Part shown: positions 16,901 to 26,441 of the stretch, one piece after another | How positions within the stretch are numbered: the stretch's first letter is position 1 | Layout: every line of letters begins with the position of its first letter | Position numbers and translations under genes: made by a program | Notes under the pieces: model-generated | Database searches by the model: none | What the model saw: only the letters and a program-made list of their open reading frames with translations | What the model was told of the DNA's origin: nothing | Assembly: GCF_947504105.1 (NCBI RefSeq) | Contig: NZ_CANNGP010000002.1 | Span: 1 to 64,000, forward strand | Source: an uncultured Tateyamaria sp. | GTDB taxonomy: Bacteria > Pseudomonadota > Alphaproteobacteria > Rhodobacterales > Rhodobacteraceae | Reading direction: 5' to 3' | Length of the DNA stretch: 64,000 nt

Positions 16901-18457
16901 TCAAAGGCGAACGCCTTTCGGCTCCAGTGTGACGCTGTACAGTTCGGTATCGGCGCGATCCATCAGGCGCACCGTCATCTCCTGGGTCGCCCCATCAATG
17001 TCCACGAGGCCAAAGAATTGCAGACCGGCACTTGGCGGCAGGTTCACACCCTGCTCCTCGGTCGGAGCTTTCACAAATTTCACTTCCGGGCCAAAGGTGC
17101 CGTCCAGCGCGTTCGGACCAAACGTCCCCGCATGCAACGGGCCCGACACGAACTCCCAAAACGGGTCGAAATCGCTGAATTGCGCTTTGTTAGGGTCGTA
17201 GTAGTGCGCGGCGGTGTAGTGCACATCGGCGGTGAACCACACCGTGTTGGACACGTTTGCCGTCTTGATGAAGCGCAGCAGTTCGGCCACCTCCAACTCG
17301 CGCCCCTTGGCACCCGCATCCGTGCCATCGGCAATCCCTTCGGACCCGGCCTGTTCGCGGAAGTTGTCCCAAACGATCAAGCCAATAGGCTGGTCCGCGG
17401 CGATCACTTTCCACGTGGCCGTGCTGTTCGCCAACTCGCGTTTCAACCACGCCATCTGCTCGGCCCCGATCACGCGCGTGCTGTCATCCAACGTGTCGCC
17501 CTGCGTCGCAGTGTTGGGTCCGCGATAGCTGCGCAGATCAAGAAAAAATACATCCAGCATCGGACCATAGCTGATCTTGCGATAGACGCGGTTCGGCTCG
17601 GACGGGGTGATGCGCAGCGGTGTCATCTCGTGGAACGCGCGGGTGGCGCGGGCCTGCAATACGTGCACCGACTTCTCGGTGTACCGGTCGTCATCCATCA
17701 GGTCCTTGCTGTCGGACCAGTTGTTGGTGACCTCGTGATCATCCCACTGCATGAAAGTCGGAACAGAGGCGTTCAGGGCCTGCACATGCGTGTCCATCAT
17801 GTTGTATTTCCACTGGTCGCGGAACTCTTGCAGGGTCTCGGCCACCTTGCGCTTGGCATCGATCAGGGTGGTGTTCTGCCAAACCACAGACCCATCCTCT
17901 TCCACCGAATCTTCCATCGGGCCGTCGGCATAGACGGTGTCGCCGGAATGGATGAAGAAATCGGGTTCATGCCGGGCCATCGTGGCATAGGTCAGCATAC
18001 CCTCGTCATCGATGCCCCAGCCCTGACCGGCCGTATCTCCCGACCACGCAAAGCGGATATCGCGACGCGACGCGGGCGCCGTACGAAAGCGTCCGACCAG
18101 CGGTTCAGAGGTCGTATTGATGTCCGACAGGTCCATGGCGGTGAAGCGGTAAAAGATGTCCTGATCCGACGGCAGCCCATCGACCAGGCGCTTGATCGAC
18201 ATATCGCTGCCCGGGATCGCATCCATCGGCGCAAGACGGCGTGCATTGGCAAAGCTTTCGGTGGTTGCCACCTCCATCTCGATCCGGGCGGGGCGGTCTG
18301 TACGGGTCCAGATCATGCCCGAGGTCGTATCGACATCGCCGGATTGGACACCATGGGTAAAGGCTGGGCGATCAGACGCGCGGCTGATCGCGGGCGCTGC
18401 AAGGAATGCGGTCGTGGTGGCCAGAAAGGCGCGGCGGGTCGGACGAATAAGTGGCAT
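16901..18457 (-). CDS. PhoD-like phosphodiesterase/alkaline phosphatase D
   Basis: A 518-aa exported metallophosphoesterase. The N-terminus carries a Tat signal (TRRAFLATTTAFLAA). An Ig-like PhoD N-domain is followed by the metal-binding core with AWSGDTAGQ, FFIHSGDTVYADGP, QWDDHEVTNNW and a C-terminal TADVHYTAAHYY. These match PhoD, which hydrolyses phosphodiesters in the periplasm using metal ions. The start at 18457 has GGAGC upstream. It appears to be a single gene; no Pho box was found. Confidence 0.9.
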   Translation of the reverse strand: MPLIRPTRRAFLATTTAFLAAPAISRASDRPAFTHGVQSGDVDTTSGMIWTRTDRPARIEMEVATTESFANARRLAPMDAIPGSDMSIKRLVDGLPSDQDIFYRFTAMDLSDINTTSEPLVGRFRTAPASRRDIRFAWSGDTAGQGWGIDDEGMLTYATMARHEPDFFIHSGDTVYADGPMEDSVEEDGSVVWQNTTLIDAKRKVAETLQEFRDQWKYNMMDTHVQALNASVPTFMQWDDHEVTNNWSDSKDLMDDDRYTEKSVHVLQARATRAFHEMTPLRITPSEPNRVYRKISYGPMLDVFFLDLRSYRGPNTATQGDTLDDSTRVIGAEQMAWLKRELANSTATWKVIAADQPIGLIVWDNFREQAGSEGIADGTDAGAKGRELEVAELLRFIKTANVSNTVWFTADVHYTAAHYYDPNKAQFSDFDPFWEFVSGPLHAGTFGPNALDGTFGPEVKFVKAPTEEQGVNLPPSAGLQFFGLVDIDGATQEMTVRLMDRADTELYSVTLEPKGVRL

Positions 18458-18573
18458 GATAAGCTCCCTGTTGGTCGAATGTTGCCAGACAACAGGGTTT
18501 GGGTGACGTTCCATTGGCAGCGATGTAACAGGACAGGCAAGTTTTTGTGACGAGCGGGAACGCGCCCAAGTCG

Positions 18574-18927
18574 CTAGGGTCGCCCCTGCGGCGTGTGGCA
18601 CGCCGATGCTTCAACCACCAAGCCATCCGGGCCAAATCGCAACGTCTCTGCTGCCAGCACATCACGCTGGTTACGGTATGTGATCACCAGCATACCGTGT
18701 CCATGCAACACGTCCACCACCACAAAGGACAAAGCCGGTTGCGCGGCAAGCGCGCGGCCCCAATAGTCGCGCAACGCCACCTTGCCCCGCAACTCACCAT
18801 ACCCCACCAGACGCATCGCCTTGGCAGAGCGAAAGACCACATCCTCGCTGTAGTGGGCAAGGATGCGATCAAGGTCGTGGGAATTCCAAGCGACCTCCCA
18901 TTCGATCGCGAAGGCATCGTAGTCCAC
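18574..18927 (-). CDS. SnoaL/NTF2-like fold protein
   Basis: A 117-aa small protein with the cone-shaped NTF2-like signature (FAIEWEVAWNSHDLDRILAHYSEDVVF, then GKVALRDYW). It could be an isomerase, hydratase or ligand-binding protein. The GTG start lies one base after the ilvE stop codon, so it is probably co-translated with ilvE. The substrate cannot be inferred. Confidence 0.75.
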   Translation of the reverse strand: MDYDAFAIEWEVAWNSHDLDRILAHYSEDVVFRSAKAMRLVGYGELRGKVALRDYWGRALAAQPALSFVVVDVLHGHGMLVITYRNQRDVLAAETLRFGPDGLVVEASACHTPQGRP

Positions 18928-18928
18928 G

Positions 18929-19795
18929 CTATGCGCGCACCATTTTTTCGTAGCCGTCCGAGATTTCGCGCGTGATCGCACCAACTTCAAAGTTGTAGTC
19001 TGCAATCTCGCCCACCGGCGTGACCTCTGCGGCGGTGCCGGTCAGCCAGCACTGCTCGAACCCTTCCAGCTCTTCGGGCATGATCACACGTTCATGCACC
19101 TTGATCTGGCGGTCTTCCAACATGCCGATGACTGTCTGCCGTGTCAGACCGTTCAGGAACACATCCGCCTTCGGCGTGTGCACCTCACCGTCTTTGACGA
19201 AGAAGATGTTTGCACCCGTACATTCGGCAACGTAGCCACGGTAATCCATGAACAACGCGTCCGAACATCCCTTGGCCTCTGCCGCGTGCTTGGACGTGGT
19301 GCAGATCATGTAAAGGCCCGCCGCCTTGGCATGAACAGGCGCCGTCTCGGGCGAGGGACGCTTCCACTTGGCGATGTCGATCTTGGCGCCCTTGTACTTG
19401 GCGTCGCCATAATAGTTGCCCCATTCCCACGCCGCGATGGCAAGGTGAACCGGGTTCTTGGCAGACGCGACACCCATGTCTTCGCCTGCGCCACGCCAGG
19501 CCACGGCCCGCACATAGGCGTCGGTCAGGCCATTCACAGTCAGCACTTCCTGCTTGGCAGCTTCGATCTCGTCCACAGTCCACGGGATCTGGAAATCCAG
19601 TTCGCCAGCCGAGTAGTGCAAACGCTCGGAATGCTTCCGGCTGAGAAATATCTTACCGTTATAGGCCCGTTCGCCTTCGAACACCGAGGACGCATAATGC
19701 ATGGCATGGGTCAGAATATGGACGTTCGCCTGACGCCAGTCGACCATTTGGCCGTCCATCCAGATTTTCCCGTCGCGATCATCGTAGCCAGCCAT
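18929..19795 (-). CDS. ilvE: Branched-chain amino-acid aminotransferase
   Basis: A 288-aa PLP fold-type IV aminotransferase for Val/Leu/Ile. Visible are THAMHYASSVFEGERAYNG at the N-terminal active-site region, SKHAAEAKGCSDALFMDYRGYVAECTGANIF, and the late TGTAAEVTPVGEI phosphate-binding loop. The ATG at 19795 is preceded by GGAGGG. It is divergent from the MarR gene over a region with two TTGCGCAA palindromes and is followed immediately by the NTF2-like gene. Confidence 0.93.
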   Translation of the reverse strand: MAGYDDRDGKIWMDGQMVDWRQANVHILTHAMHYASSVFEGERAYNGKIFLSRKHSERLHYSAGELDFQIPWTVDEIEAAKQEVLTVNGLTDAYVRAVAWRGAGEDMGVASAKNPVHLAIAAWEWGNYYGDAKYKGAKIDIAKWKRPSPETAPVHAKAAGLYMICTTSKHAAEAKGCSDALFMDYRGYVAECTGANIFFVKDGEVHTPKADVFLNGLTRQTVIGMLEDRQIKVHERVIMPEELEGFEQCWLTGTAAEVTPVGEIADYNFEVGAITREISDGYEKMVRA

Positions 19796-19818
19796 GGCAC
19801 CCTCCGAATTTGCATATG

Positions 19819-19857
19819 TTGCGCAATTAGGACCGATGCGGTCACAAAGTTGCGCAA
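19819..19857. promoter_or_regulatory. Two TTGCGCAA palindromes between ilvE and the MarR gene
   Basis: Perfect 8-bp palindromes lie at 19819-19826 and 19850-19857, both as GTTGCGCAA, 31 bases (about three helical turns) apart. MarR-family proteins commonly bind palindromes in such divergent gaps, so these are likely operators for the adjacent MarR protein, possibly also acting on ilvE. Confidence 0.55.
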
Positions 19858-19945
19858 AACCTGCGATTCGATAGCCCTTCACCCTTGGAATGTCAACAAG
19901 GCTGACTTAAACTGCCTCAAAAGACGACCAGAGATGGGGACGGGC

Positions 19946-20458
19946 ATGGCCGACGGACGCGGAACTGCTACTGCGGGTGGAGAGAACCTGCTTTTCCTGA
20001 CGGATGAACAATTGCGTCAGGGGATCGAGGCGATGTTCTTTGCCTATCGCGGGTTCACCGCCGACCCGGATCGCATACTGTCGGATATGGCCTACGGCCG
20101 GGCACATCACCGTGCCATCCACTTCATCAACCGTGCGCCCGGCACAACGGTCAACAACCTGCTCAACATCCTTGGCGTGACCAAACAATCCCTGAATCGC
20201 GTTTTGCGCACGTTAATAGAAGACGGGCTAGTCGAAAGCCGGGTAGGTAAATCCGACAAACGGGAACGACACCTGCACCTGACAGAGGATGGTCGCGCGC
20301 TCGAAGGACGGCTGTCAGATGCGCAACGTGCGCGGATGCGGGCCGCTTTCCGCGACGCGGGCCCCGAGGCAGTGGCAGGCTTCCGCACCGTGCTCGAGGC
20401 AATGATGGACACCGAAATGCATCGAACCTATCAAAGACTGAAGGAGAGCGGTGCATGA
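19946..20458 (+). CDS. MarR-family regulator, PetP-like
   Basis: A 170-aa winged-helix regulator. The core HTH spans about residues 55-125 (TTVNNLLNILGVTKQSLNRVLRTLIEDGLV, then the wing SDKRERHLHLTEDG). An alternative ATG at 19934 adds four residues. Its stop overlaps the start of the response-regulator gene (ATGA), coupling the two. The pair MarR plus OmpR-type regulator matches petP-petR, known from Rhodobacter capsulatus next to petABC; here petABC lies about 12 kb away. Confidence 0.82.
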   Translation: MADGRGTATAGGENLLFLTDEQLRQGIEAMFFAYRGFTADPDRILSDMAYGRAHHRAIHFINRAPGTTVNNLLNILGVTKQSLNRVLRTLIEDGLVESRVGKSDKRERHLHLTEDGRALEGRLSDAQRARMRAAFRDAGPEAVAGFRTVLEAMMDTEMHRTYQRLKESGA

Positions 20459-21156
20459 CTGACTTTGACACCCACCTGCTGGTCGTGGATGACGATGAGC
20501 GCATCCGCAGCCTGCTGCAAAAGTTCCTGATGCGGAACGGATTTCTGGTATCTGCGGCACGTGATGCCGCCCACGCGCGACGGGTCCTGTCCGGCCTCGA
20601 TTTTGACATGATCGTGCTGGACGTGATGATGCCGGGCGAGGACGGGCTCAGCCTCTGCCGCAGCTTGCGCGAAACCCACGCCACGCCCATCCTGCTGCTG
20701 ACGGCCAAGGGCGAAACCGACAATCGGATCGAAGGGTTGGAAGCGGGCGCCGACGACTACCTTGCCAAACCCTTCGAACCCAAGGAATTGCTGCTGCGCA
20801 TCAACGCCATCCTCCGCCGCGTGCCTGATATCGCGCCGGAAGAGGCTGCTCCAAAAATCCTGACGCTTGGTCCGATCCGCTACGACATGGAACGGGGCGA
20901 AATGTGGCAAGGCGAAGACCTCGTGCGCCTCACGGCAACCGAAATGCAGTTGATGAAGCTCTTTTCCGCCAAACCAGGCGAAGCCATCAGCCGCGCCAAA
21001 CTGGTCGAGGACCTGGGCCGCGACCGGGGGCAGGCGCAGGAACGTGCCGTGGACGTGCAGATCACACGGCTGCGGCGCAAGATCGAAAGCAACCCGAAAC
21101 AACCCCGCTACCTGCAAACCGTGCGCGGCGCGGGCTACATGCTCGCACCGGATTGA
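20455..21156 (+). CDS. OmpR-family response regulator, PetR-like
   Basis: A 233-aa two-component regulator. The receiver domain (about 5-120) has the acidic pocket D12-D14, phospho-acceptor D56 (VLDVMMP), T83 and K105. The winged-helix DNA-binding domain occupies about 135-232 (LTATEMQLMKLF, VDVQITRLRRKIE, RGAGYML). No sensor kinase gene is adjacent. It is translationally coupled to the MarR gene. Orthology to PetR is inferred from gene pairing. Confidence 0.88.
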   Translation: MTDFDTHLLVVDDDERIRSLLQKFLMRNGFLVSAARDAAHARRVLSGLDFDMIVLDVMMPGEDGLSLCRSLRETHATPILLLTAKGETDNRIEGLEAGADDYLAKPFEPKELLLRINAILRRVPDIAPEEAAPKILTLGPIRYDMERGEMWQGEDLVRLTATEMQLMKLFSAKPGEAISRAKLVEDLGRDRGQAQERAVDVQITRLRRKIESNPKQPRYLQTVRGAGYMLAPD

Positions 21157-21159
21157 TCG

Positions 21160-22098
21160 TTGGCTACCGCTCTACTCACCCATCCCGACGGCCTCCTGCA
21201 CGTCACACCCACAGGCATGCCGGAACAGGTCGCACGGCTGGACTACATCCAGCGCGCGCTCGCCGATCTCGACCTGATCCGCGTCGATCCACCGCTTGCC
21301 GATGACGCCTCCATCGCACTGTGCCACCCGCAGGACTATATCGACTTCGTGCGATCCAAGATGCCAACCGACGGCTTTGCTGGCCTCGACCGCGAAACAG
21401 ACGCTGAAACCTTCCTCTCTCCCACCTCCGAAAACGCCATCTGGCGCGCGGCGGGCGGCGCAGTCAAAGCCGTGGACATGGTGCTGGACGAGGAAGTCAC
21501 GAACGCTTTTGTCGCCATGCGCCCACCGGGTCACCACGCAGAACAGTCTCTACCCATGGGGTTTTGCGTTTTTGGCAATGTTGCGATCGCAGCCAAACAC
21601 GCGCTTGAGGTGCACGGGCTGAATCGCGTCGCCGTGGTCGATTTCGATGTGCATCACGGCAACGGCACGCAAGCGCTGCTTCAGGACGATCCCCGCGCGC
21701 TCGTCATCACCTCGCAACAAATGCCGCTCTGGCCCGGCACCGGTCACGCCTCAGATCGTGGCCCACACGGCACCGTCCTGAACATCCCGCTTGCCCCGCA
21801 CACAGACGGCAACCACGCCATCGCGGAATACGAACGGCAGGTCATCCCCGCGCTGATCAAGCATCGACCCGAGCTCATCCTGATCTCCGCCGGGTTCGAC
21901 GCGCATCAGGACGACCCGCTGGCCCAACTCAACTGGACTGCAGACACCTACACCCGCCTCACCGACATGCTGACAGAAACTGCACAAGCCCTATGCAAAG
22001 GCCGGGTGGTGTCGGTTCTCGAAGGGGGCTATGATCTGGACGCGTTGGCCGCTTGCGCCCGCGCCCATGTCCAATCGCTGATAAAGGCCGCCCAATGA
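21160..22098 (+). CDS. Histone-deacetylase/acetoin-utilisation family hydrolase
   Basis: A 312-aa zinc amidohydrolase of the arginase/deacetylase fold. Catalytic elements are RPPGHHAE, VVDFDVHHGNGTQ (Zn-binding Asp/His), SAGFDAHQDDPL and LEGGYD. Such bacterial proteins deacetylate small amides such as polyamines or act on unknown substrates. The TTG start lies 3 bases after the response regulator stop. Its end overlaps xseB (ATGA). Confidence 0.9.
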   Translation: MATALLTHPDGLLHVTPTGMPEQVARLDYIQRALADLDLIRVDPPLADDASIALCHPQDYIDFVRSKMPTDGFAGLDRETDAETFLSPTSENAIWRAAGGAVKAVDMVLDEEVTNAFVAMRPPGHHAEQSLPMGFCVFGNVAIAAKHALEVHGLNRVAVVDFDVHHGNGTQALLQDDPRALVITSQQMPLWPGTGHASDRGPHGTVLNIPLAPHTDGNHAIAEYERQVIPALIKHRPELILISAGFDAHQDDPLAQLNWTADTYTRLTDMLTETAQALCKGRVVSVLEGGYDLDALAACARAHVQSLIKAAQ

Positions 22099-22337
22099 CT
22101 GACCGCCCCGTTGACGAAATGAGCTTCGAAGAAGCGATGGCCGAATTGGAACAGGTGCTGGGCCAGCTTGAACGGGGTGATGTGGCGCTGGACGATTCGA
22201 TCAAGCTTTATGAACGCGGCGCGGCATTGAAGGCCCGGTGCGAAACCAAGCTGAAAGAGGCCGAAGAAAAAGTTGCTGCCATCACGTTGGACGGTGACGG
22301 CAATCCAACCGGGCTGAAACCCGCAGGCGATCTGTAA
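22095..22337 (+). CDS. xseB: Exodeoxyribonuclease VII small subunit
   Basis: An 80-aa helical protein that with XseA forms the single-strand exonuclease VII. The family signature is clear: SFEEAMAELEQVLGQLERGDVALDDSIKLYERGAAL. It overlaps the upstream hydrolase gene by 4 bases and precedes ispA by 3, forming the conserved xseB-ispA-dxs unit. Confidence 0.94.
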   Translation: MTDRPVDEMSFEEAMAELEQVLGQLERGDVALDDSIKLYERGAALKARCETKLKEAEEKVAAITLDGDGNPTGLKPAGDL

Positions 22338-22340
22338 TCC

Positions 22341-23207
22341 ATGTTCCGCCAACGGCTGACGGATGCCGCGACCGCCATTCAGGCGCGGTTCGATACCGTT
22401 CTTGGCGATCTCGACCGCGTGCCTGTGGTCGATGCCATGGCCCACGCCACCAATGGCGGCAAAAGACTGCGCGGATTCATGGTGCTGGAAAGCGCACGAC
22501 TGCATGGAATAGACCCTAACAAGGCAATTTGGCCCGCATGCGCCATCGAAGCGCTGCACGCCTACTCCCTCGTCCATGACGATCTGCCTTGCATGGATGA
22601 CGATGACCTGCGCCGGGGCGAACCCACGGTTCACGTCAAATGGGACGAAGCAACAGCCGTGCTTGCAGGCGACGCATTGCAAACGCTGGCCTTTCAACTT
22701 GTGACACACCACGAGGTTGGACCCGGCGATGTTCGCGCCGATCTTGCGCAATCCCTCGCCAAAGCGTCAGGCGCGCAAGGCATGGTGCTGGGCCAAGCCC
22801 TCGACATCGCGGCGGAAACCGCAGACACACCCCTGACCCTTGATCAGATCACCACCCTGCAACGCGGCAAGACCGGTGCACTGATCGAATGGTCCGCCAC
22901 CGCAGGTGCGCGCATGGCCCAAGCGGACCTCACACCGCTCCTGACCTACGCTCGGGCGCTCGGCCTTGCCTTCCAGATTGCCGACGATGTGCTCGATATC
23001 ACCAGCGATGCAGATACGATGGGCAAGGCCACGGGCAAGGATGCCGATGCGGGCAAGGCCACCTTCGTGTCCCTGCTTGGGCTGGACGAGGCGAAACGCC
23101 GCGCTGACCAACTCGTGACCGAAGCTTGCGACGCCTTACATGTATATAATGCGGACGCTGATACATTGCGGGACGCTGCCCGCTTTGTCGTGACGCGCAA
23201 CAGCTAG
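22341..23207 (+). CDS. ispA: Polyprenyl (farnesyl/geranyl) diphosphate synthase
   Basis: A 288-aa trans-prenyltransferase condensing IPP with allylic diphosphates. The first Asp-rich motif DDLPCMD begins at residue 80 and the second is DDVLD near 219; GGKRLRG binds IPP. A Tyr/Ser pair (HAYSLVH) before the first motif suggests a short-chain product. It supplies precursors for ubiquinone, hopanoids or carotenoids. It is next to dxs of the same pathway. Confidence 0.92.
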   Translation: MFRQRLTDAATAIQARFDTVLGDLDRVPVVDAMAHATNGGKRLRGFMVLESARLHGIDPNKAIWPACAIEALHAYSLVHDDLPCMDDDDLRRGEPTVHVKWDEATAVLAGDALQTLAFQLVTHHEVGPGDVRADLAQSLAKASGAQGMVLGQALDIAAETADTPLTLDQITTLQRGKTGALIEWSATAGARMAQADLTPLLTYARALGLAFQIADDVLDITSDADTMGKATGKDADAGKATFVSLLGLDEAKRRADQLVTEACDALHVYNADADTLRDAARFVVTRNS

Positions 23208-23214
23208 AGAGCCA

Positions 23215-25143
23215 ATGTCAGACCGCCCCAACACCCCGCTTCTCGACACCGTGCACCGCCCCGCGGACCTGAAACGCTTTTCAGACGCGCAACTCCGGCA
23301 AGTCGCTGACGAAGTGCGCGCCGAAACGGTGTCTGCCGTGTCCGTGACAGGTGGGCACCTTGGCGCAGGGCTTGGCGTGGTCGAATTGACCGTGGCCCTG
23401 CACGCCGTGTTCGATACACCGCGCGACAAGCTGGTGTGGGATGTGGGCCACCAATGCTACCCCCATAAAATCCTGACCGAACGGCGCGACCGCATCCGCA
23501 CCCTGCGCATGAAGGACGGGCTGAGCGGGTTCACCAAGCGCAGCGAGTCGCCCTATGACCCGTTTGGCGCTGCCCATTCCTCGACCTCGATCAGCGCCGC
23601 CTTGGGTTTTGCCGTCGCGCGTGACCTTGGCGGTCAGCCGCCCGAAGGGTCCGGCGATGCGATTGCCGTGATCGGCGACGGGTCGATGAGTGCGGGCATG
23701 GCCTATGAAGCGCTGAACAACGCGGGCCACCTGGGCAAACGCCTGTTCGTGATCCTGAACGACAACGAAATGTCGATCGCCCCGCCCGTCGGCGCAATGT
23801 CGTCCTACCTGTCGCGGCTCTACGCCCAAAACCCGTTCCAGGACCTCAAGGCGGCGGCCAAGGGTGCCGTAAGTCTGTTGCCAGAACCCTTCCGCGAAGG
23901 GGCCAAGCGCGCCAAGGACATGCTCAAGGGCATGGCCGTCGGTGGCACATTGTTCGAAGAACTGGGGTTCAGCTACCTCGGCCCCATCGATGGGCACGAC
24001 ATGGACCAACTGCTGCCCGTTATGCGCACGGTCAAGGAACGGGCCACCGACCCCATCCTGATCCACGTCCTGACGAAGAAGGGCAAAGGCTACGCCCCGG
24101 CTGAGTCTGCACGCGACAGGGGGCACGCAACCGCCAAGTTCGACGTGGTTACGGGCGAACAGAAGAAAGCGCCCAGCAACGCGCCCAGCTACACCAAAGT
24201 GTTCGCCGAACACCTGATCAAGCAGGCCGAAACGGATGACAAGATCTGCGCCGTCACCGCAGCGATGCCAGACGGCACCGGTTTGAACCTCTTTGCCGAA
24301 CGCTACCCCAGCCGCTGCTTTGACGTCGGCATCGCCGAACAGCACGGTGTGACCTTCTCCGCCGCCCTTGCTGCCGGCGGGATGAAGCCGTTCTGCGCCA
24401 TGTATTCGACCTTTCTGCAACGCGGCTACGACCAGGTGGTGCACGACGTGGCAATCCAACGCCTGCCCGTGCGCTTTGCCATCGACCGCGCGGGGCTCGT
24501 GGGTGCAGATGGCGCGACCCATGCCGGTGCATTTGACGTCGCATACCTGTCCAACCTGCCCGGCTTCACGGTCATGGCCGCGGCAGACGAGGCGGAACTG
24601 GCCCATATGGTCGCCACCGCTGCCGCCCATGACGACGGCCCCATCGCCTTCCGTTTCCCACGGGGCGAAGGCACCGGGGTCGACATGCCGGAACGCGGAG
24701 AGCCGCTGGAAATCGGCAAGGGTCGGATGATCCAGACCGGCAAGGGCGTCGCCCTCCTGTCCTTCGGCACCCGACTGGAAGAAGTCCAGAAGGCGGCGGA
24801 AAACCTGACGGCCAAAGGGATCACCCCGACCATCGCCGATGCCCGCTTTGCCAAACCGCTCGACCGCGACCTGATCCTAGACCTCGCCGCCAATCACGAG
24901 GCTCTGATCACCATCGAAGAAGGCGCCGTGGGCGGCTTCGGCAGCCATGTCGCCCAGCTTCTGGCCGAGGAAGGTGTGTTCGACACCGGCCTCAAGTACC
25001 GCTCCATGGTCCTGCCCGACATCTTCATCGATCAGGCCAGCCCCGCAGACATGTACGCCGTCGCAGGCATGAACGCCGAGCAAATCGAAGCAAAGGTGCT
25101 GAATGTACTTGGCGTAACGTCAATCGGCGAAGCACGCGCCTAA
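23215..25143 (+). CDS. dxs: 1-deoxy-D-xylulose-5-phosphate synthase
   Basis: A 642-aa thiamine-diphosphate enzyme, first step of the MEP isoprenoid pathway (pyruvate plus glyceraldehyde 3-phosphate). The TPP motif region [18 protein letters not shown] is present, with [12 protein letters not shown], the transketolase pyrimidine domain ([15 protein letters not shown]) and the C-terminal domain. It starts 7 bases after ispA. Its thiamine dependence ties in with the TPP-controlled thiBPQ locus elsewhere in the window. Confidence 0.97.
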   Translation: MSDRPNTPLLDTVHRPADLKRFSDAQLRQVADEVRAETVSAVSVTGGHLGAGLGVVELTVALHAVFDTPRDKLVWDVGHQCYPHKILTERRDRIRTLRMKDGLSGFTKRSESPYDPFGAAHSSTSISAALGFAVARDLGGQPPEGSGDAIAVIGDGSMSAGMAYEALNNAGHLGKRLFVILNDNEMSIAPPVGAMSSYLSRLYAQNPFQDLKAAAKGAVSLLPEPFREGAKRAKDMLKGMAVGGTLFEELGFSYLGPIDGHDMDQLLPVMRTVKERATDPILIHVLTKKGKGYAPAESARDRGHATAKFDVVTGEQKKAPSNAPSYTKVFAEHLIKQAETDDKICAVTAAMPDGTGLNLFAERYPSRCFDVGIAEQHGVTFSAALAAGGMKPFCAMYSTFLQRGYDQVVHDVAIQRLPVRFAIDRAGLVGADGATHAGAFDVAYLSNLPGFTVMAAADEAELAHMVATAAAHDDGPIAFRFPRGEGTGVDMPERGEPLEIGKGRMIQTGKGVALLSFGTRLEEVQKAAENLTAKGITPTIADARFAKPLDRDLILDLAANHEALITIEEGAVGGFGSHVAQLLAEEGVFDTGLKYRSMVLPDIFIDQASPADMYAVAGMNAEQIEAKVLNVLGVTSIGEARA

Positions 25144-25203
25144 GGCTTGCGTGAAACAAGGGGCTTCGGCCAAGCTGCGTGTCACCAAACGTGTAGGTGA
25201 CGC

Positions 25204-25863
25204 ATGAACATCCACAGCCACCCCGTCCTGCTGTATCGCTGGGTCGTCTTCCTTCTGGCGGCGGGCTACTGCCTGCACCAACTGATCCTCGGATCATGGG
25301 GCGGCGCAGGCGGACCCTTCCGTTACCTGACCATCTGGGCGCTGTTCCTGTCGTTCTACGCCGCCAGCCGGATGCTGGCGCTCAGCGAACATCGGATCAC
25401 CCGCAAGCACGAGGTGACAGCTATGTGCGCCGCCGTGCTGAACGTCATGGTCGTGTTTCTCTATTGGCGGCTCTACCTTGCCGATCCCTCGCTGGTGAAT
25501 GGCGGCAATCCGATCATCTGGTGGCTTGAATACTACCTGCACGCTTTAGGTCCTGCGCTCCAGATCATCGACGCCCTGTTCATTGGGGCGGTGTTCCGCA
25601 AGGTCTGGCGGGCCGCACTGCCCCTGTTGGTCATTATCGGAGCATATGTCGCGTGGTCGGAACTGTTCGTGCAGCGGTTCAACGACAAGCCGACAGGCAC
25701 CGTCACCAGCGGGCTGCCCTACCCCTTCCTCAACTCAATGGAATGGGCAGAACGGTCCACATTCTATGGCGCGAATGCAGCGATTGCCCTGGGCCTGCTG
25801 GTCGTCTTCGGCGTTGTCGGCGCGGTGCTCTACAGGGTCCGCCGCCCTCAGGCCGCCGCCTGA
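25204..25863 (+). CDS. Six-helix membrane protein, possibly FAR-17a/AIG1-like (Pr6Pr)
   Basis: A 219-aa protein with six hydrophobic helices. A Thr in RYLTIWALFLSFY and a His in YYLHALGPALQIID occupy positions resembling the catalytic Thr/His of the AIG1/FAR-17a threonine hydrolase fold. The resemblance is by eye and tentative. It is convergent with exoD, overlapping by 16 bases. Confidence 0.6.
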   Translation: MNIHSHPVLLYRWVVFLLAAGYCLHQLILGSWGGAGGPFRYLTIWALFLSFYAASRMLALSEHRITRKHEVTAMCAAVLNVMVVFLYWRLYLADPSLVNGGNPIIWWLEYYLHALGPALQIIDALFIGAVFRKVWRAALPLLVIIGAYVAWSELFVQRFNDKPTGTVTSGLPYPFLNSMEWAERSTFYGANAAIALGLLVVFGVVGAVLYRVRRPQAAA

Positions 25864-26441
25864 GCCAGCCATAAAACAGCCAATACCTGTGCGGCCACGG
25901 CAATGTGCCCGGCCAGCACGTACATCCCGTCATGCGTCAGCAAGCCAAAGGCCATCAAGGCCAACGCACCCGCGCCAAAGGACGTGACAAAGGGAAAGAA
26001 CTCAAGGAATGGCCACTGTAGCGGCATGGCCATGCACAGCATCAGGGTCACAAGGCGCAGCGGATGGCGCGTCAGGATGCGCAGACGCGGATGCGAGTGA
26101 CGGTCGATCCAGGCCGCGGGACGGCGCAACCATCCCGTCGCCACATGCAACCGTTCGGCCCGCACGCGCCGGTTCCGCAAGAAGGGCGGCAACCAAAGCT
26201 GTTTGCGACCCACAGCAGCCTGCAAAATCAAAGTCAGCAAGATCAGCGAAGACAAGGTGGGCATGCCCGGTATCCCGGACAGGGGTGACACCAACAGGAT
26301 CGACACGATCAACACAATGGGCATGATCGACTGTTCGCCAATCGCGTCCAGGATGTCCTGAACCGAAACGACCTCTCCGCGGCCAGCCTCATCAACCGCA
26401 TCCAGAAGATGCGTCAGCGTGCGGGGATCGTCACCAGTCAT
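25848..26441 (-). CDS. ExoD-family exopolysaccharide synthesis protein
   Basis: A 197-aa membrane protein of the ExoD family. The N-terminal soluble part precedes PIVLIVSILLVSPLSGIPGMPTLSS and further hydrophobic helices. Rhizobium ExoD mutants are affected in exopolysaccharide and alkaline tolerance; the mechanism is unknown. Its ATG overlaps the stop of the upstream epimerase gene, so the two are coupled. Confidence 0.85.
   Translation of the reverse strand: MTGDDPRTLTHLLDAVDEAGRGEVVSVQDILDAIGEQSIMPIVLIVSILLVSPLSGIPGMPTLSSLILLTLILQAAVGRKQLWLPPFLRNRRVRAERLHVATGWLRRPAAWIDRHSHPRLRILTRHPLRLVTLMLCMAMPLQWPFLEFFPFVTSFGAGALALMAFGLLTHDGMYVLAGHIAVAAQVLAVLWLAQAAA

Noticed and set aside
23281-24630. 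449-codon minus-strand frame opposite dxs
   Set aside because: Shadow of dxs codon structure; composition is unlike a protein and there is no ribosome-binding site.
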